21,259 nucleotides of DNA. Origin: Acidimicrobiales bacterium (GTDB lineage Bacteria; Actinomycetota; Acidimicrobiia; Acidimicrobiales; SHLQ01). Below the pieces are notes generated by a model, which was not told the origin of the DNA, made no database searches, and was given only the letters and a program-made list of their open reading frames with translations. Of this stretch, positions 14,449-20,364 are shown one piece after another. Position numbers and translations under genes: made by a program. How positions within the stretch are numbered: position 1 is the first letter of the stretch; every line of letters starts with the position of its first letter. The DNA lies in assembly GCA_013002375.1 (NCBI GenBank), contig JABDJW010000053.1, positions 1 through 21,259 of the forward strand, given 5' to 3'.

Positions 14449-15279
14449 CTAGGCGGCGCTGACCCGGGCCGCCGCTTGTTCGCGCACGGTGTTCACGGCT
14501 CGCTTCACCAGACGACGAGCGGCTTCGGCGGTCACGCCGAGTTCCTCGCCGACCTCGCGGTAGCTGCGCTTGAGGCCGTCGTGCAGGCCGAAGCGTTGTT
14601 CGAGCGCGTACCGGGCCCGGGTGTCGAGCACGTCGAGCAGGTCGGTGACCATTTGCGTCTCGGCCCGAGCCATCACCTCGGCCTCGGGGCCGGGCTTGGC
14701 GTCGGGCAGAAGATCGACCAGCTCGTTGCTGTCATCGTCGCCGATGGTGCGATCGAGCGAGGTCGGGGTGGTCAGCCGGTGCAGGCGAGCGTGCTCGTCG
14801 TCGAGCTCGTCGCCATCGCCGGAGACGGCCCGCAGGGCCGCCCGAAGGCTGGCCGAACGATCGCCGGGGAGGCGGACCAGGCTGGCCTTTTGATCCAGGG
14901 CCCGGCCGATGGCCTGGCGGATCCAGAAGGTCGCATAGGTCGAGAACTTGAACCCCTTGCGCCAATCGAACTTGTCGACGGCGTGTTCGAGGCCCAGGTT
15001 GCCTTCCTGGATGAGGTCGAGCAGCTCCATGCCCGGAGGCAGCGGGTAGCGGCGGGCGACGCTCACGACGAGGCGGAGGTTCGCCCGGATGAAGCGGTCC
15101 TTGGCGACCGCAGCTTCTCGGATGGCGCGATCGAACTCGCGTCCGGTTTCGCCGGCTTCTTTGGCGGCGGTGGCTTCAAAGCCCTTCTCGATGATCTGCG
15201 ACAGCTCGCGCTCTTCTTGCGCGTTCAGCAGCGGGACCATGCCGATTTCGTTGAGGTATTGACCTACAGAGTCACTCAC
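14449..15279 (-). CDS. Group-2 sigma-70 family RNA polymerase sigma factor
   Basis: The 276-residue protein has region 1.2 at about 3-33 (SVGQYLNEIGMVPLLNAQEE), region 2 at about 61-131 (ANLRLVVSVARRYPLPPG, LLDLIQEGNLGL, GFKFSTYATFWIRQAIGR), a short region 3, and region 4 at about 205-268 with the helix-turn-helix YREVGEELGVTAEAARRLVKR. Region 1.1 is missing, so it resembles alternative primary-like (SigB/HrdB-related) factors rather than the vegetative sigma. It should direct RNA polymerase to promoters of the usual -10/-35 type under some stress or growth condition. The start is GTG, without a clear ribosome site; a 7-bp hairpin lies 21 nt upstream. No anti-sigma gene is adjacent. Confidence 0.93.
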   Translation of the reverse strand: MSDSVGQYLNEIGMVPLLNAQEERELSQIIEKGFEATAAKEAGETGREFDRAIREAAVAKDRFIRANLRLVVSVARRYPLPPGMELLDLIQEGNLGLEHAVDKFDWRKGFKFSTYATFWIRQAIGRALDQKASLVRLPGDRSASLRAALRAVSGDGDELDDEHARLHRLTTPTSLDRTIGDDDSNELVDLLPDAKPGPEAEVMARAETQMVTDLLDVLDTRARYALEQRFGLHDGLKRSYREVGEELGVTAEAARRLVKRAVNTVREQAAARVSAA

Positions 15280-15299
15280 GTATTTTCTCAGTTCAGGTT

Positions 15300-15318
15300 C
15301 GAGCCCGTCGCGGGCTCG
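15300..15318 (-). other. Hairpin in the leader of the sigma-70 gene
   Basis: A perfect 7-bp stem (CGAGCCC with GGGCTCG) closes a 5-nt loop 21 nt upstream of the GTG start. It could affect translation or mRNA stability. No T-tract follows it, so a terminator is unlikely. Confidence 0.45.
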
Positions 15319-15411
15319 GAGTTGTTCAGGGGAATGCGGTTAGGGGGTGGCCCCTTTACAGGGCAGCTATCTATTCAACAACACCAGAATGCTCGCGTCT
15401 TCCCGGATTCG

Positions 15412-15427
15412 TATGACTTTCGTCACC
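15412..15427. promoter_or_regulatory. Weak CRP/FNR-like site in the sigma-nadD region
   Basis: TATGA, six bases (CTTTCG), TCACC matches the CRP-family consensus at 8 of 10 positions. It lies about 133 nt upstream of the sigma gene and 273 nt upstream of nadD. A single such match could occur by chance. Confidence 0.3.
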
Positions 15428-15685
15428 TGGTGTACTTCCGGTGCTTGGTTGGATTCTGGCGTTGGAACGAGATGTGGTCGAAGGTCGCCCGCGATCGAGC
15501 GCTCCACCGCCCTTCCAGCATGACGAGTTGTCGTATCCCTGTAAAGCACTTTCGTCTCGAGGACTCGAGCGGTTCTGCGGTTCTGGCGATTCTGGGTGTA
15601 GCCGGCTATCGGCGCGCCTACGCCAAAGCTTGAGCACGGTTGTGGCCAGTCCGAATGGGGCATCCAGATCGGGATGGATACAGCG

Positions 15686-15691
15686 TAAGCT
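15686..15691 (+). promoter_or_regulatory. Putative -10 element of nadD (leaderless)
   Basis: TAAGCT ends 8 nt before the ATG at 15700. It supports that start over the in-frame ATG at 15640. Confidence 0.45.
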
Positions 15692-15699
15692 GGCCGGCA

Positions 15700-16341
15700 A
15701 TGGCGCGAGAGCTGACCGACGATGCCGGGCCCGGCGACAACCAACCGACCGCGCCGCAGCGCATCGGCGTGTTCGGCGGCACGTTCGACCCGCCCCACAT
15801 CGGTCACTTCGCGACCGCGGTGAACGTCGCGGCCGAACTCGACCTCGACCAGATGTTGCTGGTCGTGGCCAACTCGCCGTGGCAAAAACTGGGTACCCGT
15901 CCAATCACGCCGGCCGAGGACCGGTACGCGATGGTGGCCGCCGGTGCGGCCTTGTTCGAACTGGTCGAAGCATCCCGGATCGAACTCGACCGCGGCGGCG
16001 AGACCTACTCGGCCGACACGCTCGAGGAACTTCGCGAGCTTCATCCCACGGCCGAGCTCTTCTTGGTGGTGGGAAGCGACGCAGCCGATGGGCTCGACAC
16101 CTGGAAGCGCCCCGACGTCGTGCGCGAGCTGGCCACCATCGTCGTCGTGGATCGGGCCGGCCGCGAAGGGGGTGTGCCTCCGCAAGGATGGAACTACGTG
16201 AAGGTCGACACGCCGCGACTCGAGGTTTCGAGCAGCGACCTTCGGCGGCGGGCGGAGGTGGGCGACCCGCTCGATGTTCTGATCCCCGCCGCAGTGATCG
16301 ACGTGATCCGTGGTCGCTCGCTGTACCGGCGGCACGACTGA
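15700..16341 (+). CDS. nadD: Nicotinate-mononucleotide adenylyltransferase
   Basis: The 213-residue enzyme transfers AMP from ATP to nicotinate mononucleotide in NAD synthesis. The nucleotidyltransferase signature GVFGGTFDPPHIGH lies at 23-36, VGSDA at 124-128, the conserved Trp in DTWKRP at 133-138, and VSSSDLRRR at 176-184, which stands for the C-terminal ISSTxIR motif. The length is normal. About 19 residues precede the first strand, so the start at 15700 gives a modest extension; the upstream promoter-like hexamer supports it. The stop overlaps the next ATG by one base (TGATG), so the LytR_C gene is translationally coupled. The nadD-LytR_C-rsfS order is common in actinobacteria. Confidence 0.96.
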   Translation: MARELTDDAGPGDNQPTAPQRIGVFGGTFDPPHIGHFATAVNVAAELDLDQMLLVVANSPWQKLGTRPITPAEDRYAMVAAGAALFELVEASRIELDRGGETYSADTLEELRELHPTAELFLVVGSDAADGLDTWKRPDVVRELATIVVVDRAGREGGVPPQGWNYVKVDTPRLEVSSSDLRRRAEVGDPLDVLIPAAVIDVIRGRSLYRRHD

Positions 16342-17594
16342 TGTCCGCACCGATCACCGCCAGCGAGCGTGAGCCGGAGTATTCCGACGATCTGGCGGCC
16401 GAAGATCCTCAACTCGACTTCAGCGGCACCCGGGACTTCCGGCGGTCGAAGCCGGCGGGGTCGGCCGCGATCGGGTGGATGGTGTTGCTGCCCGCACTCC
16501 TCTTCGGCTCGGTGTTCCTGATCGTATGGTTGGGCACGGTCGGCGGTCGGGCCGTGCTGGAATCGGAGGAATCGTTCTCGCTGGCCGAGCGCATCAAAGA
16601 TCCGGAAGCCCCCGGGTATGTCGCCTTCGTGTTGCCCAGCCCCACTGCGTTCGTGATGTTGCTCGACGCGGCCGAGCAACCCGTGGGCGGGGCACTGTTG
16701 GCAGTGGCCGGCGAACGCGGGGGCGGCACCGTCGTCGTGACCCCGGCCGAGCTCGTGTTGCCGTTTCCCGATGGCGCGCAATCGCTGGCCCGCGCCTGGG
16801 AGGAAGGCGGCCGTGATCTCGTCGAGGTCGGTATCTCGGAGCTCTTCGGCGTCGTTGTCGATGACGTCCTGGTCCAGCGGCCCGCTGACCTCGCTCTGGC
16901 CGCCGCTGAGGCCGTGCCCTTCACGATCTCGTTTCTCGATCCGGTGGTGTCGGTGGCGCCCGATGGATCCCGAATCACCGTCGCGCCCGAGGGGGTTGTC
17001 TCGGTCGAAGCCGACGATCTGGGACCGCTGATGGCCGCGCTCGACAGTGGTGAGGTCGGCGTGAATCGGGCCGATCGCCAGGTCAAGGTGTGGCGCGAGA
17101 TGCTGGCTGCCGCGCCCGCACCGACCGAGGTACTCGAGCGCGAGCAGAGCCTCGAGTGGTATCTGGCCGAGCTGGCCCGGGCCCGGGTGTCGGTGCAGTT
17201 GGTGCCACTGGTGGCCGCCGATCAGGTCGGCTTCTACGAACCGGACGCCCCCCAGATCGAAGCGCTCATCGAGACGGCGGTTCCCTTCCCGACGCTGTAT
17301 CGGGAATCGCGTCCCACCGTCCGGCTGCTCAACGGCGTCGGCGATCCGGCACTGAACGAGCGAGCCGCGGAATCGATCTCGGCCGGTGGTGGTCTGCTGG
17401 CCGTCATCGGTAATCCCGCCCAGTTCGGCGTCGAAACCACCATCATCGAGGTCACCGACCTCGATGTTCGGCCGGTCGCCGAGCGCATCGCCGAACAGTT
17501 GGGCGGCGCGCTCGTGGTCGATGCGCTGGAGGCCGAAGACGACACCGCGATTCGGATCACGCTGGGCGAGGATTACGCGCAGCGGGACTCCTAA
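16341..17594 (+). CDS. Membrane-anchored LytR_C protein with degenerate LCP-like region
   Basis: The 417-residue protein has a cytoplasmic N-terminus of about 42 residues, one membrane helix at about 43-68 (IGWMVLLPALLFGSVFLIVW) and an extracytoplasmic part. The C-terminal domain, about 325-412, matches the LytR_C family: VRLLNGVGDPALNERAAE, GNPAQFGVETTII, and the ending ITLGEDY. The middle (about 97-250) follows the course of an LCP domain (FVMLLDAAE, VVVTPAELVLPFPDG, LFGVVVDDVLVQRPADLA), but the LCP pyrophosphate-binding arginines (as in PRDT) are absent. LCP enzymes attach glycopolymers to peptidoglycan; this one is probably not catalytic. The LCP reading is my inference, while the LytR_C call is firmer. 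Some open frame lies upstream of 16341, but it is out of frame with nadD. Confidence 0.85.
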   Translation: MSAPITASEREPEYSDDLAAEDPQLDFSGTRDFRRSKPAGSAAIGWMVLLPALLFGSVFLIVWLGTVGGRAVLESEESFSLAERIKDPEAPGYVAFVLPSPTAFVMLLDAAEQPVGGALLAVAGERGGGTVVVTPAELVLPFPDGAQSLARAWEEGGRDLVEVGISELFGVVVDDVLVQRPADLALAAAEAVPFTISFLDPVVSVAPDGSRITVAPEGVVSVEADDLGPLMAALDSGEVGVNRADRQVKVWREMLAAAPAPTEVLEREQSLEWYLAELARARVSVQLVPLVAADQVGFYEPDAPQIEALIETAVPFPTLYRESRPTVRLLNGVGDPALNERAAESISAGGGLLAVIGNPAQFGVETTIIEVTDLDVRPVAERIAEQLGGALVVDALEAEDDTAIRITLGEDYAQRDS

Positions 17595-17621
17595 CCTGAA
17601 GCGTCCGTCGATCGAGTCTTG

Positions 17622-17996
17622 ATGTCCGAGCCCAATCCCAGTACCACCGCTGAAACCGAATGGGCCTTGGTCGCGGCGCGCGCCGCCGACGACAAGCTCG
17701 GGGTCGACACCGTGGTGATCGATGTGGGGCCCGTGCTGGCCATCACAGACCATTTCGTGATCACGTCGGGCCGCAACGCTCGCCAGGTTCGGGCGATCGT
17801 GGACGAGATCGAGGCCCAGCTCACCGCGCAGGGCGGCCCGAAGCCGCTGCGTATCGAAGGGCGCGACTCGATGGAGTGGGTGCTGATGGATTTCGGCGAA
17901 TTCGTCGTGCACGTGTTCGATGACGAGCGGCGCGAGTACTACGAACTCGAACGGCTGTGGGGCGATCGCCCCCGCGTCGACTTCCACGTCGCCTGA
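17622..17996 (+). CDS. rsfS: Ribosomal silencing factor RsfS
   Basis: The 124-residue protein matches the RsfS/Iojap family. It has AARAADDKLGVDTVVIDVG at about 18-36, ITDHFVITSGRNARQVRAI at 41-59, and the ending EWVLMDFGEFVVHVFDDERREYYELERLWGD (split as EWVLMDFGE, VVHVFD and YYELERLWGD). It binds ribosomal protein L14 (uL14) and blocks joining of 30S and 50S subunits under starvation. I take the ATG at 17622; a TTG directly before it is also in frame. A TAACCT hexamer at 17592-17597 could be its own promoter, though co-transcription with the upstream gene (27-nt gap) is likely. This completes the nadD-LytR_C-rsfS series. Confidence 0.95.
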   Translation: MSEPNPSTTAETEWALVAARAADDKLGVDTVVIDVGPVLAITDHFVITSGRNARQVRAIVDEIEAQLTAQGGPKPLRIEGRDSMEWVLMDFGEFVVHVFDDERREYYELERLWGDRPRVDFHVA

Positions 17997-18093
17997 CCGC
18001 TCGACCTGGCCGCCCCCACCTGACCGAGCAGAATCGATCACGGTCGGCCGGTGACTCCTCAAGCCGCTGCCCGGCAATGCCGACCACTTCGGG

Positions 18094-19155
18094 GTGGATC
18101 AGTCCGTCCTTCGCCGCGCTCTCGCGGTCCTGAGCGCCGTCGCCATCGTGTTGTTGATGGTCTTGGTGTCGATGCGCGTGTGGCCGAGCGCCGTCGACGA
18201 ACCGGGCCGCAGCTCCGGCCCGCAGATCCCGCGGCTCGTCGCTCCGGCGTCGACCACCATTGGCGTCCCGCCCCGCCAGTCGTTTCCGCCGACGAACGAC
18301 GGGTCGCAGCCTTCCACGAACGCGCCGGCTGACGCCTCAGCTTCCGCCGATCTCGCTCCTCCTGATCTGGGCGCCGATGAACCTTCGTGTGCGGTCCGCC
18401 GCTACACGCCGCCCACCGCGCTCGATCCGTTCGAAGGTGATCTCTGCCGCCCCGGGGCAGCTCAACGCGATGTCGCCGTCGTGTTGGTCCACGGCGGCGG
18501 TGGTGTGGGTGGCGAACGAGCCGACTTCGGACAGTGGGAGCGCTGGTACCTCGACCAGGGTTTCGTCACCTTCAACATCGACTACCGACTGCTCGATCCC
18601 GCGGTCGACTTCGCACTCTTCCCGCAGCCCGAGGCGAACGTGAAGGCGGCGATCCAATACCTGCGGTTGTCGGCCGAGGAACTGGGCATCGCGCCGGATC
18701 GCATCGTCGTCCACGGTGCGTCGGCCGGTGCACGCCTCGGGGGCATGGTGTTGGTGACGCCGAACGATCCGGCCTTCAGCGCGACCGATCGCTGGCCGTT
18801 CGTGAGCGACGCCGCCGCTGGCTTCATCGGCTTCTACGGCTATTACAACGGGTGGCAGTTCGAGCCCGAGGCCTACTACGGCGGGTCGATTCCGGGACGG
18901 GCCAACGTCGAGTCACTGGCGGCCGGTTTCAGCGGCCCGGTTTTCCTGTCGCACGGTACGGCCGACGGGCTGATCTCGGTGGAGCTCTCCCAGCAATTTG
19001 CCGAGGCGCTCAGCGCGGCCGGTGCCGATGTGACGCTGTCGTTTCCCCCCGGGGAGAACCACGTGTTCGACGGCTACGACGGCCCGGTTCTCACCGAAGC
19101 CGGCGAAGCCGAGGCGGCCAAGGTCCTGTTCTGGCTCGAAGACCACTTCGGCTGA
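18094..19155 (+). CDS. Exported alpha/beta hydrolase of the hormone-sensitive lipase type
   Basis: The 353-residue protein begins with a hydrophobic segment at about 8-28 that is either a signal anchor or an uncleaved signal peptide. A Pro/Ser/Thr-rich linker follows to about 95. The catalytic domain, about 100-353, has the oxyanion motif HGGG at 133-136, the nucleophile elbow GASAG with Ser210, Asp291 in HGTADGL and His323 in ENHVF, a complete triad. Two cysteines before the domain (99 and 118) may form a disulfide, fitting an extracytoplasmic place. Substrate is unknown; esterase, lipase or peptidase-like activity is possible. The start is GTG at 18094 without a ribosome site; the 97-bp gap after rsfS holds no obvious promoter. 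A large hairpin begins 4 nt after the stop. Confidence 0.88.
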   Translation: MDQSVLRRALAVLSAVAIVLLMVLVSMRVWPSAVDEPGRSSGPQIPRLVAPASTTIGVPPRQSFPPTNDGSQPSTNAPADASASADLAPPDLGADEPSCAVRRYTPPTALDPFEGDLCRPGAAQRDVAVVLVHGGGGVGGERADFGQWERWYLDQGFVTFNIDYRLLDPAVDFALFPQPEANVKAAIQYLRLSAEELGIAPDRIVVHGASAGARLGGMVLVTPNDPAFSATDRWPFVSDAAAGFIGFYGYYNGWQFEPEAYYGGSIPGRANVESLAAGFSGPVFLSHGTADGLISVELSQQFAEALSAAGADVTLSFPPGENHVFDGYDGPVLTEAGEAEAAKVLFWLEDHFG

Positions 19156-19159
19156 CCCC

Positions 19160-19212
19160 CCGAACTGGTCCGGGTTGTCAGTCGTATTGTCTGAGAATAC
19201 GGACCAGTTCGG
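19160..19212. terminator. Large two-part hairpin after the hydrolase gene
   Basis: CCGAACTGGTC at 19160-19170 pairs perfectly with GACCAGTTCGG at 19202-19212 (11 bp). Directly inside, CGTATT at 19183-19188 pairs with AATACG at 19196-19201 around a 7-nt loop, leaving a 12-nt bulge on the left arm only. It starts 4 nt after the hydrolase stop and could be a terminator or 3' stability element. No T-tract follows, so the role is uncertain. Confidence 0.6.
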
Positions 19213-19391
19213 CGCCAGCCGAAACTCGGCGCAACGCTGTCGCTTCCGGCCGGTTCTCAACCGGGAGTTCTGAGCCGCCAGGCGAAGAACTCGAAGCAAC
19301 CCGAAGGGTTGCCGAGGGCTTCGATCCGCCAGGATCGAAACCGGCGCGATGTTTCGGCGCAGCCGAAACTCGGCGCAACCCGAAGGGTTGC
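19208..19391. repeat. Cluster of six short palindromes between hydrolase and tRNA genes
   Basis: Hairpins occur at 19208-19223 (TTCGGC), 19250-19264 (CCGGTT), 19296-19312 (GCAACCC), 19320-19339 (TTCGATC), 19352-19368 (TTTCGGC) and 19375-19391 (GCAACCC); the bracketed word is the left arm. All have 6-7 bp stems and loops of 3-6 nt. A 20-bp sequence at 19216-19235 is repeated exactly at 19360-19379. The cluster fills the gene-free space before the convergent tRNA and resembles REP-type repeats. Confidence 0.75.
19288..19313 (+). repeat. 26-bp dispersed palindromic repeat, copy 2
   Basis: It matches the copy at 19367-19392 at 24 of 26 positions and has the full hairpin core GCAACCC, GAA, GGGTTGC. 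Confidence 0.75.
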
Positions 19392-19392
19392 C
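19367..19392 (+). repeat. 26-bp dispersed palindromic repeat, copy 3
   Basis: It has the full hairpin core and ends one base before the 3' end of the tRNA gene on the opposite strand. All three copies in the window have the same orientation and lie between convergent genes. Confidence 0.75.
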
Positions 19393-19393
19393 G

Positions 19394-19466
19394 TGGAGCT
19401 AAGGAGAATTGAACTCCTGACCTCTTCAATGCCATTGAAGCGCTCTACCAACTGAGCTATAGCCCC
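19394..19466 (-). tRNA. tRNA-Ala (anticodon GGC)
   Basis: The 73-nt sequence folds as a normal cloverleaf: acceptor GGGGCTA with TAGCTCC, D arm GCTC-GAGC, anticodon stem CTTCA-TGAAG with loop ATGGCAT, a 5-nt variable loop, and T arm AGGAG-CTCCT with loop TTCAATT. The anticodon is GGC, reading GCC. The acceptor stem has the G3-U70 pair that marks alanine tRNAs. The discriminator base is A; the 3' CCA is not encoded and must be added by the nucleotidyltransferase. Confidence 0.97.
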
Positions 19467-19536
19467 GAGATGTCCCGGAAAGGTACCCGGTAAGACTAGC
19501 AGCGAGAAGCTCGCCGCCAACCCTTCTTTCGGCGGC

Positions 19537-19542
19537 TACGGT
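19537..19542 (+). promoter_or_regulatory. Putative -10 element before the methyltransferase
   Basis: TACGGT ends 6 nt before the ATG at 19549, the same spacing as at the leaderless starts in this window. That ATG, however, opens only an 8-codon frame, so any transcript would carry a 42-nt leader before the methyltransferase start. Confidence 0.35.
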
Positions 19543-19548
19543 CGCGCC

Positions 19549-19575
19549 ATGAGCGCTTGGCCAATTGCGCCGTGA
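19549..19575 (+). CDS. Possible 8-residue upstream ORF
   Basis: The frame reads MSAWPIAP then TGA, and is in the same frame as the methyltransferase ATG 42 nt downstream. Its ATG sits 6 nt after a TACGGT hexamer. It may be a translated leader that affects the next gene, or chance; the peptide resembles no attenuator leader I know. Confidence 0.25.
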   Translation: MSAWPIAP

Positions 19576-19590
19576 GGACGACACCGCCTG

Positions 19591-20340
19591 ATGAATGATG
19601 CGCCCGTCTACGACCGAATCGGCGCCGGCTATGCCGAGCAACGGCGGCCGGAACCGAGGTGGGTGACCCAGATCGCGAATGCGTTGGGCGATGCCGGCTC
19701 GGTGCTGAATGTCGGTGCGGGCACGGGAAACTACGAGCCGACCGACCGGCCGACGGTGGCCATCGAGCCCTCGCCGGTGATGCTCGAACAGCGGATCAAC
19801 GCCAATCCGGTCGTGCAAGGCGTCGCCGAACGGCTGCCCTTCGCCGACGGCAGCTTCGATGTCGCCATGGGCACGCTCACGCTCCACCACTGGACCGATG
19901 TCGTCGAGGGGCTGCGCGAGGTCCGCCGGGTGGCTCGCCGGCAGATCTTCATGCTGTTCGAACCGCTGCAAACGCTCGACTACTGGTTGCTGCAGTACTT
20001 CCCCGTGGCGGCCCAGAGCGAGACCGAACTGCAGGCGCCGACGACCGACACGATTGCCGGGGTCCTCGATGTCGTGCGGGTCGAGCCCATGCCGGTTCCG
20101 GCCGAGTGCAGCGATGGTGTCGCGGCGGCCTACTGGCGAAGACCTGAGCGCTACCTGGATCCGGCGGTGCAGCGGTCGATGTCGCTCCTGGCCCTCCTCG
20201 ATGAGGACGAACGAGCGCGCGGGTCGGCCCGGTTGGCCGGCGAACTCGAGTCCGGCCGGTGGCGGGAACGGTTCGGGCATTTGCTCGAACTCACCGAGTT
20301 CGACGCCGGGTATCGGCTGGTAATCGCCCAGAATTCCTGA
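19591..20340 (+). CDS. Class I SAM-dependent methyltransferase
   Basis: The 249-residue protein has the Methyltransf_11/UbiE-like fold. The SAM motif I is LNVGAGTGNYEP at 39-50, motif II has the acidic IEPS at 58-61, and the later motifs are RLPFADGSFDVAMGTLTLHHW at about 81-101 (central part LPFADGSFD) and LREVRRVARR at 108-117. YDRIGAGYAEQRRPEPR at 7-23 is a common N-terminal signature of this subfamily. The substrate is unknown; the C-terminal part (about 125-249) contains Trp/Tyr-rich segments that may bind it. The start at 19591 leaves the whole domain; the in-frame TGA at 19573 rules out a longer form. Confidence 0.9.
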   Translation: MNDAPVYDRIGAGYAEQRRPEPRWVTQIANALGDAGSVLNVGAGTGNYEPTDRPTVAIEPSPVMLEQRINANPVVQGVAERLPFADGSFDVAMGTLTLHHWTDVVEGLREVRRVARRQIFMLFEPLQTLDYWLLQYFPVAAQSETELQAPTTDTIAGVLDVVRVEPMPVPAECSDGVAAAYWRRPERYLDPAVQRSMSLLALLDEDERARGSARLAGELESGRWRERFGHLLELTEFDAGYRLVIAQNS

Positions 20341-20350
20341 CGCGGGCGCC

Positions 20351-20356
20351 TACGAT
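20351..20356 (+). promoter_or_regulatory. Putative -10 element of leuS (leaderless)
   Basis: TACGAT ends 8 nt before the leuS ATG, with no Shine-Dalgarno sequence in between and no clear -35 hexamer. Confidence 0.45.
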
Positions 20357-20364
20357 GGCGGGTC

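Larger units (their letters stand above)
15280..15699. other. Divergent intergenic region between the sigma-70 gene and nadD
   Basis: This 420-bp region has no recognisable gene, and its AT content is higher than that of neighbouring coding sequence. It holds the leader of the sigma gene, a hairpin at 15300-15318, a CRP-like palindrome at 15412-15427, the self-complementary pair CTCGAG at 15556-15561 and 15564-15569, three TTCTG words at 8-9 bp spacing (15573-15594), and the nadD -10 element. An open frame runs through it into nadD but shows no family similarity. Confidence 0.6.

Noticed and set aside
15441..16340. Open frame running from the sigma-nadD region through nadD into the LytR_C gene
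   Set aside because: It is out of frame with nadD, has Arg-rich composition typical of shadow frames in GC-rich DNA, and only the part from 16341 shows family similarity.
16194..18077. 627-codon open frame on the minus strand opposite nadD, LytR_C and rsfS
   Set aside because: His/Asp/Gly/Arg-rich shadow translation of genes with clear domains on the other strand.
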